64,000 bases of DNA from Corynebacterium sp. CNJ-954 (GTDB lineage Bacteria > Actinomycetota > Actinomycetes > Mycobacteriales > Mycobacteriaceae). The notes under the pieces were generated by a model. The model saw nothing but the letters and a program-made list of their open reading frames with translations, was not told the origin of the DNA and ran no database searches. The stretch covers positions 124,001 through 188,000 of the forward strand of contig NZ_MKKI01000042.1 in the NCBI RefSeq assembly GCF_001942345.1, in the 5' to 3' direction. Of the stretch, positions 38,906 to 50,474 are shown piece after piece. The translations under genes were made by a program, and so were the position numbers. Position 1 is the first letter of the stretch, and every line of letters begins with the position of its first letter.

Positions 38906-38988
38906 CACGACGCACCCGTAAGGGTGAATCCCCTCGTGAGACAACGAAACAACGAGTTGGGTCGAACATGACTGCAAGGAGTCCAGAA

Positions 38989-40425
38989 GTGGCATTTAAG
39001 ACGGCCGAAGAGGTCACCAAGTACATCGCGGACAACGACATTGAGTTCGTCGATGTCCGATTCACGGACGTACCCGGCGTGGAACAGCACTTCACCATTC
39101 CCGCCTCCGCCTTCGACGAGGATGCCATCGAGACCGGCCTGGCGTTCGACGGATCATCGGTGCGTGGTTTCACCACCATCGACGAGTCGGACATGAACCT
39201 GCTGCCCGACCTCGCGACCGCCAAGGTCGACCCCTTCCGTAAGACCAAGACCCTGAACGTGAAGTTCTTCGTCCACGATCCGTTCACCCGTGAGCCTTTC
39301 TCCCGCGACCCCCGTAACGTCGCGCGCAAGGCCGAAGAGTACCTCGCGTCCACTGGCATCGCCGACACGTGCAACTTCGGGCTTGAGGCCGAGTTCTACC
39401 TCTTCGACAAGGTCCGTTACTCCGCCGAGCAGAACTCCGCCTTCTACGAGGTCGACTCCAACGAGGGCTGGTGGAACCGCGGCAAGGAGACCAACACCGA
39501 CGGCACGCCCAACACCGCCTACAAGACCCGTGTCAAGGGCGGTTATTTCCCGGTCCCGCCCTACGACCAGACCGTGGACGTCCGCGACGAGATGGTGAAG
39601 AACCTCGCCGCCTCAGGTTATGATCTCGAGCGCTTCCACCACGAGGTCGGCACGGGTGGTCAGCAGGAGATCAACTACAAGTTCAACACCCTGCTGCACG
39701 CTGCGGACGACCTGCAGTCGTTCAAGTACATCATCAAGAACACCGCTGCCGCCCACGGCAAGTCCGCCACGTTCATGCCGAAGCCGCTGGCCGGCGACAA
39801 CGGCTCGGGCATGCACGCCCACCAGTCCCTGTGGAAGGACGGCAAGCCGCTCTTCCACGATGAGGCAGGCTACGCCGGTCTGTCCGACCTGGCCCGCTAC
39901 TACATCGGCGGCATCCTGCACCACGCCGGCGCCGTCCTGGCGTTCACCAACCCGACGCTGAACTCCTACCACCGTCTGGTCCCGGGCTTCGAGGCACCGA
40001 TCAACCTGGTCTACTCCCAGCGCAACCGCTCTGCGGCCGTCCGTATCCCGATCACCGGATCGAACCCGAAGGCCAAGCGTCTCGAGTTCCGCGCACCGGA
40101 CCCCTCGGGCAACCCCTACTTCGGCATGGCGGCGATGATGCTCGCCGGTCTCGACGGCATCAAGAACCGCATCGAGCCGCACGCCCCCGTCGACAAGGAC
40201 CTCTACGAGCTTCCCCCGGAGGAGGCCGCCAGCATTCCGACGGCACCGACCTCCCTGGAGGCCGCGCTGCACGCACTGGAGGAGGACAACGACTTCCTCA
40301 CCGAAGGCGGCGTGTTCACCGACGACCTGCTGGAGACCTACATCGCCTACAAGTACGACAACGAGATCTCCCCGGCCCGTCTGCGCCCGACCCCCCACGA
40401 GTTCGAGCTCTACTACGACTGCTAG
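38989..40425 (+). CDS. glnA: glutamine synthetase I
   Basis: Main ammonium-assimilating enzyme, a dodecamer of 478 residues (type I-beta). Motifs: [19 protein letters not shown], the ATP-site [18 protein letters not shown], and the adenylylation Tyr in [11 protein letters not shown], matching regulation by GlnE encoded 18 kb away. GTG 38989 is the start: AAGGAG lies 7 nt before it and the resulting N-terminus (MAFKTAEEV) matches corynebacterial GlnA. The upstream ATG 38968 precedes that ribosome site and is rejected. Confidence 0.97.
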   Translation: MAFKTAEEVTKYIADNDIEFVDVRFTDVPGVEQHFTIPASAFDEDAIETGLAFDGSSVRGFTTIDESDMNLLPDLATAKVDPFRKTKTLNVKFFVHDPFTREPFSRDPRNVARKAEEYLASTGIADTCNFGLEAEFYLFDKVRYSAEQNSAFYEVDSNEGWWNRGKETNTDGTPNTAYKTRVKGGYFPVPPYDQTVDVRDEMVKNLAASGYDLERFHHEVGTGGQQEINYKFNTLLHAADDLQSFKYIIKNTAAAHGKSATFMPKPLAGDNGSGMHAHQSLWKDGKPLFHDEAGYAGLSDLARYYIGGILHHAGAVLAFTNPTLNSYHRLVPGFEAPINLVYSQRNRSAAVRIPITGSNPKAKRLEFRAPDPSGNPYFGMAAMMLAGLDGIKNRIEPHAPVDKDLYELPPEEAASIPTAPTSLEAALHALEEDNDFLTEGGVFTDDLLETYIAYKYDNEISPARLRPTPHEFELYYDC

Positions 40426-40451
40426 TTCCCCGCTCCGGCTCCGCCGACAGA

Positions 40452-40486
40452 ACAACCCCCGCCTCCTCATCGGTGGCGGGGGTTGT
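40452..40486. terminator. glnA terminator
   Basis: A perfect 12-bp stem ACAACCCCCGCC / GGCGGGGGTTGT in the gap between convergent glnA and acyl-CoA dehydrogenase genes; probably works both ways. Confidence 0.8.
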
Positions 40487-40500
40487 CCGTGTACGGAACC

Positions 40501-41655
40501 TCAGCTGTAGACGTGCAGCTCGTTGTGCATCAAGGCGCTCGGGGTCTCCGCGAGCGTGTCGGACGCGACACCGGCACCCCGTGCCTCCAGCACACCCCCG
40601 TAGAGCTGTTGGAAGCCGGTCAGGGCTGCGGCGTAGTGGCTGACAGCGGTCTCGTAGGTCACGCCGATGCCCCCGTGGAGCTGGACCGACTCCTCAGCCA
40701 CCACACGTGCCTGGCGGGCCAGGAACACGTAGGCGTCGAGTGACGCCGCCTCCAGCTCCTCCAGGGTCAGCTCCTCCGTCTGTGCCATCGCAGCGGCCCA
40801 CAGCGCGGTGGAACGGGCGAGTTCGACATCCGCATAGAGCTGCGCGGCACGGTGATTCAGGACCTGGAAGTTGTTCAGGGTCACCCCGAACTGTTTGCGG
40901 ACCTTGAGGTAGTCCACGGTCTGGTTCATGGCGGTACCCATCAGGCCCACCGCGCGTCCACCCTGCACCACGCGTGCGAGGGACACCGCGCGACGCAGTG
41001 CGCGGTCGGTGTCTTCGGCGCTCCCTCCGAGGCGCTCCGCCGAGGCCTCCTGGAAGGAGACGCGCCCCGTGGGCGCCCATTCGGCATCACGGTGCACGGT
41101 CACCTCGACCCCGTCTCCCGGGGTGACGAGGTACACACCGAGCGCGCCGTCCTCGACGGCGGTGACGAGGAAGGCGTCGATGTCGCCGGGGGCGACGACT
41201 GCGCGCTTCTCCCCCGTGAGCCGCCCACCGGTGACGGTCGTGGTGCGGGCGTCCGCCCATCCCGTGGTCGGTTCAGCATGGGCGAGCGTCACGAGACGCT
41301 CTCCCGCAGCCAGCGGCGGCAGCCAGGTCGACTTCTGGTCATCGGACCCGAGGTCCTGGAGCAGCCATGCCGGGACGTAGGCGAGGTCGGTGACCTGTTC
41401 GGGAGCGGCGAGCTCGCCCAGGGCCTCCGCTGCGGCATAGGCTTCACCGACCCCTGCGCCGGCACCGTCGTATTCTTCGTCGATGACCAGGGCGGTCACA
41501 CCGAGCTCAGCGGCCTGTCGCCACAGATCGCGGCGGAAGTCCAGGGCGACCTCGGGCGCGTCCGCGCCGGCGGTGGGGTCGCCGTCGGCACCGGCGAAAA
41601 CGCTCCGGACGGAGTCAGCGAGCATACGCTGTTCGTCTGTCAGGGAAAGATCCAT
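40501..41655 (-). CDS. acyl-CoA dehydrogenase (small-subunit type)
   Basis: FAD-dependent acyl-CoA dehydrogenase, 384 residues. Visible: N-terminal LSLTDEQRMLADSVRSVF, middle beta domain, the DYLKVRKQFGVTLNNFQVLNHRAAQL helix region and QLHGGIGVTYE, where the Glu could be the catalytic base. The second dehydrogenase gene lies 12 bp upstream on the same strand. Such adjacent, divergent pairs in mycobacteria (FadE-type) form alpha2-beta2 enzymes for steroid or branched acyl-CoA oxidation; that is inference here. The substrate is unknown. Not part of the usual corynebacterial block between glnA and glnE. Confidence 0.88.
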   Translation of the reverse strand: MDLSLTDEQRMLADSVRSVFAGADGDPTAGADAPEVALDFRRDLWRQAAELGVTALVIDEEYDGAGAGVGEAYAAAEALGELAAPEQVTDLAYVPAWLLQDLGSDDQKSTWLPPLAAGERLVTLAHAEPTTGWADARTTTVTGGRLTGEKRAVVAPGDIDAFLVTAVEDGALGVYLVTPGDGVEVTVHRDAEWAPTGRVSFQEASAERLGGSAEDTDRALRRAVSLARVVQGGRAVGLMGTAMNQTVDYLKVRKQFGVTLNNFQVLNHRAAQLYADVELARSTALWAAAMAQTEELTLEELEAASLDAYVFLARQARVVAEESVQLHGGIGVTYETAVSHYAAALTGFQQLYGGVLEARGAGVASDTLAETPSALMHNELHVYS

Positions 41656-41667
41656 GTCGTGGTACTC

Positions 41668-42825
41668 CTAAAGTCCGAGAATGCCCTTGGCGATGACGTT
41701 CGCCTGGACCTCATTGGTGCCTCCGTAGATGGAGACCTTGCGGTTGTTCAGGTACTCGACGACCGGGTCACCGTAGACGCCGGAGTCATCGACGGTGATC
41801 TCGACGGCGTCGCTGCCGAGAGCCTCCACCGCCAGTTCGTTGAGCTCCTGGAGGATCCGGCTCCCCTCGATCTTCAGCATCGAGGACAGCGGGCTCGGCT
41901 TACCGTCCGAACTGGCGGCGGTGACCCTCAGCTGTGTCGACTCGACCGCCTTCAGCCGCAGCTTCACGTCGTAGAGACGGTTGCGGAAGATCGGGTCGTC
42001 GAGCACGCGTCGGCCACCGTGGGTGCGTGCAGCGGCCATCTCCACGAGGTCTGCGTAGTGCCGCTGGCTGGTACCAACCTGGGTGATGCCGTTGCGCTCG
42101 TTCCCCAGCAGGAACTTCGCGTAGGTCCAGCCCTTGTTCTCCTCCCCGACCAGGTTCTCCGCGGGGATCCTGACGTCGGTGAAGAAGAACTCGTTGACTT
42201 CCACCGAGCCGTCGATGAGTCGGATCGGCCGGTGTTCGATGCCGGGGGTGTCCAGGTCGACCAGCAGGAAAGAGATACCCTGCTGCGGCTTGGGTGCGTC
42301 CGGATCGGTGCGTACCAGCAGGAACATCCACTCACCGTACTGGCCGAGCGTGGTCCAGGTCTTCTGGCCATTGACGATGTAGTGGTCACCGTCCCGGACT
42401 GCCGTGGTCTTCAACCCCGCAAGGTCCGATCCCGCGCCCGGCTCCGAGAATCCCTGCGACCACCAGATGTCCAGGTTCGCCGTCTTGGCCAGGAAACGGT
42501 CCTTGATGGCGTCGCTTCCGAATGCCGCGATGACTGGCCCCACCATGCCGGTGTTGAACGCCAACGGCTCCGGGATACCGGCCCGCTGCAGCTCATTGGT
42601 GAAGATGTGCCGCTGGATGGGTGTCCAGTCCTGGCCCCCGTACTCCACCGGCCAGTGCGGGACTGCGACACCATGCTTGTTGAGGACGCGCTGGGAGTCG
42701 ATGATGTCCTCGCGTGTGACGTGGCCGGCGCGCGTGCGTGCGCGAATTTCTGCAGGTACTTCAGCAAAAATACTGCGGAGTTTGTCGCGGAAGGCGACAT
42801 CCTCCTCGGAAAGCTCGAGATTCAC
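41668..42825 (-). CDS. acyl-CoA dehydrogenase (large-subunit type)
   Basis: A 385-residue acyl-CoA dehydrogenase: N-terminal LELSEEDVAFRDKLRSIF, the FAD/substrate loop QGFSEPGAGSDLAGLKTTA, a beta domain with FFFTDVRIPAENLVG and the C-terminal VSIYGGTNEVQANVIAKGILGL. GTG 42825 is chosen, with GAGGAG about 10 nt upstream and the fold beginning at once; the frame stays open far upstream but that stretch is antisense to the next gene. Forms an operon with the downstream dehydrogenase. Confidence 0.88.
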   Translation of the reverse strand: MNLELSEEDVAFRDKLRSIFAEVPAEIRARTRAGHVTREDIIDSQRVLNKHGVAVPHWPVEYGGQDWTPIQRHIFTNELQRAGIPEPLAFNTGMVGPVIAAFGSDAIKDRFLAKTANLDIWWSQGFSEPGAGSDLAGLKTTAVRDGDHYIVNGQKTWTTLGQYGEWMFLLVRTDPDAPKPQQGISFLLVDLDTPGIEHRPIRLIDGSVEVNEFFFTDVRIPAENLVGEENKGWTYAKFLLGNERNGITQVGTSQRHYADLVEMAAARTHGGRRVLDDPIFRNRLYDVKLRLKAVESTQLRVTAASSDGKPSPLSSMLKIEGSRILQELNELAVEALGSDAVEITVDDSGVYGDPVVEYLNNRKVSIYGGTNEVQANVIAKGILGL

Positions 42826-43008
42826 GGGCACTACTCCTCGATTATGTCTTGAATCACCGTTCAGTATGGACGTGACCCACATTACTACTTCTCGTGCCAC
42901 TTCGGGAGTCGGCCCCTGACAACGCCGTGGCGTACGGGAATAGACGGAGCTGTCCATCTGTTGTGACCACCAGACAGAGCCCGAACCAACCTGCACAGGA
43001 GGAAGATC

Positions 43009-43671
43009 ATGACGAACGTTCTCATCATCGGAGGGCACGGCAAGGTAGGCCTTCTCGCCACCCCGAAACTGGTCGACCACGGCTTCTCGGTGACATCCCT
43101 GATCCGCAACCCGGACCAGGTCACCGAGATCGAATCGCTGGGCGCCACCGCACTGCTCAAGGACGTCACCGAGGTGACGGCGGACGAATGGGACAGTATC
43201 CTCGCACGCTTCGACGTGGTCGTCTGGACGGCCGGCAACGGAGGTCGCGGGGGATCCGAGGTGACCTACGCCGTCGACCGCGACGCCGCTCTCGCGGTCA
43301 TCGACTCCCTGGAGAGGCTCCGCGATTCGGGGACCACGCCGCGGTACCTCAATGTGTCCTACGCCGGGGCACGGAACCACACCGTCCCCGAGACCGACAG
43401 CTTCTTCCCGTACGCGGACTCGAAGAAGACGGTGGACGACCGACTGGTCGCGACGGAGGGCCTGGACTACGTGATCCTCGGGCCGGCGACGCTCACGGAG
43501 GAGCCCGCCGAAGGAGCAGCCCGCGTCACCGACGGGCTCGACAGGTCAGACGCACACACCGCGCGTGAGCTCGTCGCAGACGTGATCGTCGAATTCGCCG
43601 GCCGGGAAGACCTGTCCGGGCAGCGCACGGTCGAATTCGTGGACGGCACCTCACCCGTCAGCGAACTCTGA
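43009..43671 (+). CDS. NAD(P)-binding atypical SDR family protein
   Basis: A 220-residue protein with an N-terminal Rossmann motif VLIIGGHGKVGLLATPKL, followed by FDVVVWTAGNGG and the YADSKKTVDDRL segment (Tyr-x-x-x-Lys-like). It belongs to the NAD(P)H-binding, NmrA/YwnB-like atypical SDRs; the reaction is unknown. AGGAGGAAG precedes ATG 43009. Divergent from the acyl-CoA dehydrogenase operon. Confidence 0.82.
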   Translation: MTNVLIIGGHGKVGLLATPKLVDHGFSVTSLIRNPDQVTEIESLGATALLKDVTEVTADEWDSILARFDVVVWTAGNGGRGGSEVTYAVDRDAALAVIDSLERLRDSGTTPRYLNVSYAGARNHTVPETDSFFPYADSKKTVDDRLVATEGLDYVILGPATLTEEPAEGAARVTDGLDRSDAHTARELVADVIVEFAGREDLSGQRTVEFVDGTSPVSEL

Positions 43672-43683
43672 CACGACGGGGCC

Positions 43684-43794
43684 ATGCCTCACGACGCTGA
43701 ACTCGCCGCGCTGGACTGGCACGGCAAACGGTTCGACAGCGTCGACGACGAAACGTCCGCGGGCCCGTATGTCTTCAGGCTGCTCAGGGCCTGA
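43684..43794 (+). CDS. small ORF, possible truncated remnant
   Basis: A 36-residue ORF ([20 protein letters not shown] ... PYVFRLLRA) 12 bp after the SDR gene, overlapping the thiE 3' end by 11 bp. Its composition looks coding. [11 protein letters not shown] followed by SAG and VFR weakly recalls the start of a small conserved family with a Y-x-G-K-K/R-F-x-x-V N-terminus; if so it is truncated. Low certainty. Confidence 0.3.
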   Translation: MPHDAELAALDWHGKRFDSVDDETSAGPYVFRLLRA

Positions 43795-44506
43795 CCGGGA
43801 AGGACGTCAGCTGCGCCTTGAGTTCTGAGGCGGCCTGGCGAGGATCGTCCGCCTCGGTGATCGCCCGTACAACGACCGCACGCCGGGCGCCGGCCGACAG
43901 GACGTCCGGCAGAGTGCACCGGTTGAGCCCGCCGATCGCAAACCACGGCGTTGCACCAGTAGGCTCCCCTCCCCCGTCGCCGACCATTTCCGCGGTCCGG
44001 GCCACTAGCCCCGGCCCTGTCGCTGCGCGTCCGGGCTTCGTCGGCGTCTCCCACACCGGCCCCGTGCAGAAGTAGTCCAGGTCAGGATCATGGAACGCCG
44101 CCTCCGCCTGGTCGGACGAATGGGTGGACAGCCCCAGGACCACGTCCGGCCCCAGCAAACTACGGGCCTGGGCCACGCTCAGGTCGTCCTGCCCGACGTG
44201 CAGCACATCGGCCCCCACCAGGGCCGCGATATCCGCCCGGTCATTCACCGCGAACAACGCGCCATGGTCGGCGGCCACCTCGGCGAGGACCTCGATCGCC
44301 GCCACTTCATCGCAGGTGTCGAGCGTCTTGTCCCGCAGCTGGATGATGTCGACACCCCCTTCGTAGGCGGCATGCAGGAAGTCCCGGAGATCCCCCTGCT
44401 CCCGGCGCGCCGGTGTACAGAGGTAGAGCGACGCCCGCTGCAGGAGCTCCCTGCGTCGTCTCCCTGCCGCGGTTTCGGGGGCACCCGTGCACTGATGTAG
44501 GTCCAT
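43784..44506 (-). CDS. thiE: thiamine phosphate synthase
   Basis: TIM-barrel enzyme coupling HMP-PP and thiazole phosphate to thiamine phosphate; 240 residues. Motifs: [49 protein letters not shown], and [21 protein letters not shown]. It lies on the opposite strand from thiO-thiS-thiG-thiF, so the TPP riboswitch of that operon is not in its leader. ATG 44506; no ribosome site is obvious. Confidence 0.94.
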   Translation of the reverse strand: MDLHQCTGAPETAAGRRRRELLQRASLYLCTPARREQGDLRDFLHAAYEGGVDIIQLRDKTLDTCDEVAAIEVLAEVAADHGALFAVNDRADIAALVGADVLHVGQDDLSVAQARSLLGPDVVLGLSTHSSDQAEAAFHDPDLDYFCTGPVWETPTKPGRAATGPGLVARTAEMVGDGGGEPTGATPWFAIGGLNRCTLPDVLSAGARRAVVVRAITEADDPRQAASELKAQLTSFPVRP

Positions 44507-44532
44507 GTGGTGTGATGGTAGCCGTTACGCGA

Positions 44533-44622
44533 ACTACGGGAGCCCCCGACGCCGGGGCTGAGAGGACCGGGAGCCACCGGTCGACCGTCGACACCTGATG
44601 CGGATCATGCCGCCGGAGGAAA
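44533..44622 (+). promoter_or_regulatory. TPP riboswitch
   Basis: The THI-element core is clear: GGAGCCC ... GGGGCTGAGAG in the pyrimidine-sensor arm and ACACCTGATGCGGATCATGC in the pyrophosphate arm, closing with CCGCCGGAGGAAAG just before the thiO ATG. The final purine-rich segment is also the thiO ribosome site, which suggests that thiamine pyrophosphate controls translation of the thi operon. Confidence 0.92.
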
Positions 44623-44630
44623 GAACGCAC

Positions 44631-45784
44631 ATGTCCGAGACACTTGTCGTCGGTGCCGGGATAGCCGGGCTCAGTTCGGCCTGGTATCTGCGGCGGGCCG
44701 GCCATGCCGTCACCGTCATCGACCCGGATCCCGGCAACGGTGCCAGCCACGCCGCCGCCGGCATGATCGCGGCGGTCAGCGAAGTCGTCCACCAGCACGA
44801 CGCCATCCGGCCACTCATGCTCGCCTCTGCCGGAGAGTACCCGCAGTTCATCGCGGACCTTGAGCGGACCGTCGGACACTCCGTCGGTTACCTGCGGACC
44901 GCGACACTGGGCGTGGGAGCCACCCCCGGTGATGTCGCGGCCTTCCGGGACCTGTCCGACGTCCAACGTGCTGCCGGCATGGCGGTGGAGCAGCTGACCG
45001 TCCGCCGGGCACGCCGGTTGGAACCGTCACTGGCGCCCGGCGTCTCAGGCGCTTTTCTCGTCGCGGACGACCACCAGGTCAACCCACGGTCGTTGCTCGA
45101 GGCCCTGGCTGAAGCGGTGTACGCCCCGTCCGGGACGGGAGGCCCGCAGGGGCGTCTGGTCCGGGAGCGGGTGACTGCTGTCCTGCGCGAGGGAGGCACC
45201 GTCACCGGAGTCCGCCTGGCCGACGGCAGGGAGGTGCGTGCTGACGCAACCGTCCTGTGTCCCGGGGTGTCTTTCCCCGCCATCGACGGCCTCCCCGAGG
45301 CCCACGCCGTCCGGCTGCGCCCGGTGCACGGGGACATCCTCCGGGCGCGGGTGAAGCCGGGTCATCCCGCACTGCTGGAGCGTACGGTGCGCGGACTGGT
45401 CGACGGCAGACCCGTCTACCTCGTCCCCCGTACCGACGGCGAGATCGTCATCGGGGCGACGGAACGCGAGGACGGCTTCGACGGAGTGTCACTGGAAGGC
45501 GTCCATCAGCTGCTCCGGGACGCGCAGATCCTCGTGCCGGGTGCCGCGGACCTGGAGCTCACCGAGATCCTGGCGCGTGCCCGCCCCGGCACGCCGGACG
45601 ACCTGCCGTACCTCGGCGGTGTCCCCGGTGTGGACGGTGTCACCGTATCCACCGGATACTCCCGTCACGGTGTACTGCTCGCCCCGCTCTGCGCCAGATT
45701 CACCGCCGTACTGGCGTCGGGTGAGGTTCCACCCGGCCCGCACGACACGACGCTTCTCACCACCACCTCCCTGGAAAGGACACC

Positions 45785-45788
<4 letters not shown>
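44631..45788 (+). CDS. thiO: glycine oxidase, thiazole biosynthesis
   Basis: FAD-dependent D-amino-acid-oxidase-fold enzyme (385 residues) that oxidises glycine to dehydroglycine for thiazole formation. N-terminal FAD motif VVGAGIAGLSSAWYLRRAG, then GASHAAAGMIA, and C-terminal TVSTGYSRHGVLLAP. First gene of the riboswitch-controlled operon. ATG 44631 follows GGAGGAAAG from the riboswitch 3' end; an in-frame ATG at 44598 lies inside the aptamer and is rejected. Confidence 0.93.
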
Positions 45789-48008
<2,220 letters not shown>

Positions 48009-48023
<15 letters not shown>

Positions 48024-48278
48024 CCGCGCGACGAGCTCCCGCACCGGGATATTGAGCACCGCGCCCTGGGCGCCCACCGACAGGATCGAGAACGACGAGC
48101 CGACCGACGCCACGGACATGAACGAGCCCAGTGACACCGCCGACATCGACGATCCGGCGCTGGCGAAGGACGCGAAGCAGCCCGCCGAGAGTGCGGACAA
48201 CGCGGAGAGTGCCGAGCGCCAGCTCAGTGCACTCAACAAGGAACGGTTAGAACGAAAACTCGCGATAGAGGGTGCCAC
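48009..48278 (-). CDS. serine-repeat mini-protein downstream of an MFS transporter
   Basis: An 89-residue protein dominated by a short-period serine pattern (SALSALSALS, then SAVSLGSFMSVASVGSSFS and ILSVGAQGAVL), flanked by an Arg-rich start and end. The GTG 48278 has AGGAG 6 nt upstream and lies 14 bp after the MFS stop, so it is a translated operon partner and not a shadow. Proteins of this kind (repeated S-x-G-S or S-x-x-S, perhaps a small beta-solenoid) occur in other actinobacteria without known function. The function is unknown. Confidence 0.65.
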
Positions 48279-48292
48279 GGCAGTCTCCTACG

Positions 48293-49597
48293 TCACAGGT
48301 CGGCCCGATTGTCCTCGACCATACGCCACCGCTGCATTTTCACCCTGCTGACCAACAGCCCGAGGAACCCGAAGACCCAGACCACGCCGAGCGCGCACCA
48401 CGCGACCCGGAAATCGGCCCAGGTGTAGTCGCCTCCGTCAGAGACGGCGTCGAGCACGAAACCGGCCGCCTGCGCTGCGACCATCGCCGCGAGGAAACCT
48501 CCCATGTTCGACAGGCCTGTCGCCGTGGCGGTGAAGCGACGGTCGACCTCCTCACGGACGGTGTCGAATCCGTAGTTCGCGGCAGGGGCCAGCGCCGGCA
48601 CGATGACGTTGATGACCGCCACGGCCGCGAAACTGCGGGGATCCGGCGACATGAAGAACACCACCCAGGATGCCGCGACGATGAGCGTCGCCACCATCAC
48701 GACGTCGGGACGCCGCCGGCCCGCCCGTGCCGACACAACCCCCATCAGCGGCCCGACGAGAACGCTGACGACCATGTTCACCACTAGGATCGCCGAGGCC
48801 TGCGACTCGGTGAGCCCCATTCCCAGGGTCATCAACGGCACACCCCACAACAGCGTGAAGACCACCTGGCTCATCAGCGTGAAGTGGATGAAGAACCCCA
48901 GCCAGCAGGCGGGCTGCCGGACGACGAAGGCCAACGTCGCACCGATGCTGCTGCGGGGCTCCGCAGGCGTGCCGGAGGTCGCCGCCGGAGTCGGGTCCGG
49001 CGAGTCCGCGACGACGACCCAGGTGAACAGTGCCACCAGGACGCTGCCCGCCCCCAGCGAGATGAATGCCGTCGCCCACCCCTGGGAATGCAGCAGCATC
49101 GAGAACGGTACGGCGGACATGAACTGTCCGACGTAGCCCAGTCCCCCGGTCAGCTGAGTGAAGACCGGCGTCTTACGGATCGGTATCCAGGCGGGCAGGA
49201 TTCGCATGACCGACAGAAACGCCGTCGCGTCTGCCGTCCCGACAATCACCCGGGCCAGGATCGCCACGGGGAATGAGGACGTCATGCCGAGCAGTACCTG
49301 ACCGATCCCCATCATCAGTGCCCCGACGACGAGCATCCGTCGCGCACCGAACCGGTCGATGAGCATGCCCATCGGTATCTGGGCACAGGCGTACACGCCG
49401 ACCTGGACGGAGGTGAAGACGGCGAGGCGTGAGGCGTCGATCTGGAAATGGTCCATGGCCTCGACCCCGGCGACTCCCATCGACGTCCGCCCGGTGATCG
49501 CCAGGATGTAGGCGATGACACCGGCGAACCACACCATCAACGCGCGGCGGCTGAGGCGGTCAGAAGGAGCAGGTACTTTCGCAGTGGAGTCGGGCAC
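48293..49597 (-). CDS. MFS transporter
   Basis: A 434-residue major facilitator with about 12 helices. The cytoplasmic loop 2-3 motif is seen as GMLIDRFGARRMLVVG. Loop features (ITGRTSMGVAGVEAMDHF; VGTADATAFLSVMRILPAWIP) resemble the nitrate/phosphate-hexuronate group of importers, but the substrate cannot be set. GTG 49597 has TAAGGT 8 nt upstream. It is followed by the serine-repeat gene. Confidence 0.88.
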   Translation of the reverse strand: MPDSTAKVPAPSDRLSRRALMVWFAGVIAYILAITGRTSMGVAGVEAMDHFQIDASRLAVFTSVQVGVYACAQIPMGMLIDRFGARRMLVVGALMMGIGQVLLGMTSSFPVAILARVIVGTADATAFLSVMRILPAWIPIRKTPVFTQLTGGLGYVGQFMSAVPFSMLLHSQGWATAFISLGAGSVLVALFTWVVVADSPDPTPAATSGTPAEPRSSIGATLAFVVRQPACWLGFFIHFTLMSQVVFTLLWGVPLMTLGMGLTESQASAILVVNMVVSVLVGPLMGVVSARAGRRRPDVVMVATLIVAASWVVFFMSPDPRSFAAVAVINVIVPALAPAANYGFDTVREEVDRRFTATATGLSNMGGFLAAMVAAQAAGFVLDAVSDGGDYTWADFRVAWCALGVVWVFGFLGLLVSRVKMQRWRMVEDNRADL

Positions 49598-49605
49598 GTA
49601 TGCCC

Positions 49606-49611
49606 ACCTTA
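49606..49611 (-). promoter_or_regulatory. MFS gene -10 box, leaderless type
   Basis: TAAGGT on the minus strand, 8 nt before GTG 49597. Confidence 0.5.
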
Positions 49612-49646
49612 GACCCCGGTATCTCCTGCAGGGCCTCCCGCCCCGA

Positions 49647-50389
49647 TCACACGAGTGACAGAATCCCCCGCACCAGTACCGTCACTCCGCCCAATGACGC
49701 CATCGCCACGGCGAGCACCCGTGCCTTCTCCCGTTCAATCCGACGACTGAACACCATTCCCACGGCGATGCCGATGACCATCGCCACCATCGCCGCAGGC
49801 AGATACCCCAGGGTTCGCTGGAGATGTCGCCCGCCCCGGTGAGGTACTTGATGGCGAAACTGACCAGGCCGGAGACGATGAACAGCGGTTGCAGCGTCGC
49901 AGCGAAGGTCCGCTGGTCCCAGCGCGACGCCTGGGCGTACACCGTGATCACCGGCCCCGCCACACCGGCCAAGGTGTTGCTGAACCCTCCGATCACACCT
50001 GACACCGCCGCCGGAAGTTTTCCCGAGACGGCGGGGATGTACCGTCTGCCGAAACTGGTGACTGCGAGGGCGATCAACAACAGTGCCCCGACGACGATCT
50101 GCAGCACCGCAGGTGACATCACGTGGATCAGCCAGGTGCCGGGAACCGCCCCCAGCACCATCACGGAGCCGATCAGGGCAAATTTCCCCCAGTCGACGTC
50201 CCTGCGCACGGTCATCGTGGACATCGTGGCGTTGATCGCCGCGAGCACGTTGATCACCATGATGCCCTCGACCGGGCCGATGGCGATGCTGAGCACCGGG
50301 CCGCCGATCAGCCCGACCCCCATACCGGAGACCCGCTGCATGCAGGACCCGATGAGGATCGTGACGAAGACCAGCAGTATAAGTTCCAT
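49647..50389 (-). pseudogene. TauE/SafE-family membrane permease (frameshifted)
   Basis: A sulfite/anion exporter-type permease (DUF81) of about 247 residues with about eight helices, seen as VTILIGSCMQRVSGMGVGL at the N-terminus and the repeat-like VIGGFSNTLAGVAGPVITVY in the middle. The frame breaks at the GGG run 49811-49813: the upstream frame reads ...AGDISSEP and then nonsense, and the other frame resumes as LGYLPAAMVAMVIGIAVG. One added G restores a full-length protein. ATG 50389 has TAAGTT 7 nt upstream. Confidence 0.8.
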
Positions 50390-50396
50390 TCACAAC

Positions 50397-50402
50397 AACT
50401 TA
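50397..50402 (-). promoter_or_regulatory. -10 box of the TauE-like gene, leaderless type
   Basis: TAAGTT on the minus strand, 7 nt before ATG 50389 (overlapping TATAAG). Confidence 0.45.
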
Positions 50403-50460
50403 TACGCCGCGGACGTGTCACCGGACGGGCGGGGGCGCCCGGGGCAGATGTCGTCTCCGA

Positions 50461-50466
50461 TAGGAT
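50461..50466 (+). promoter_or_regulatory. -10 box of the GT87 gene, leaderless type
   Basis: TAGGAT, 8 nt before GTG 50475. Confidence 0.5.
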
Positions 50467-50474
50467 TCGAGTCT

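Larger units (their letters stand above)
38665..38988. other. divergent promoter region RDD gene / glnA
   Basis: 324 bp holding the RDD promoter, a TATCCT box at 38750-38755, a candidate 20-codon ORF at 38811-38873, the glnA promoter, two inverted repeats and a small leader hairpin (CACCC-GTAA-GGGTG near 38918-38931). Confidence 0.5.

Noticed and set aside
38968..38988. ATG 38968 as the glnA start
   Set aside because: AAGGAG lies after it and exactly 7 nt before GTG 38989, whose product matches the family N-terminus.
40852..42852. 666-codon plus-strand ORF opposite the acyl-CoA dehydrogenases
   Set aside because: Antisense shadow; both dehydrogenases on the minus strand are complete and conserved.
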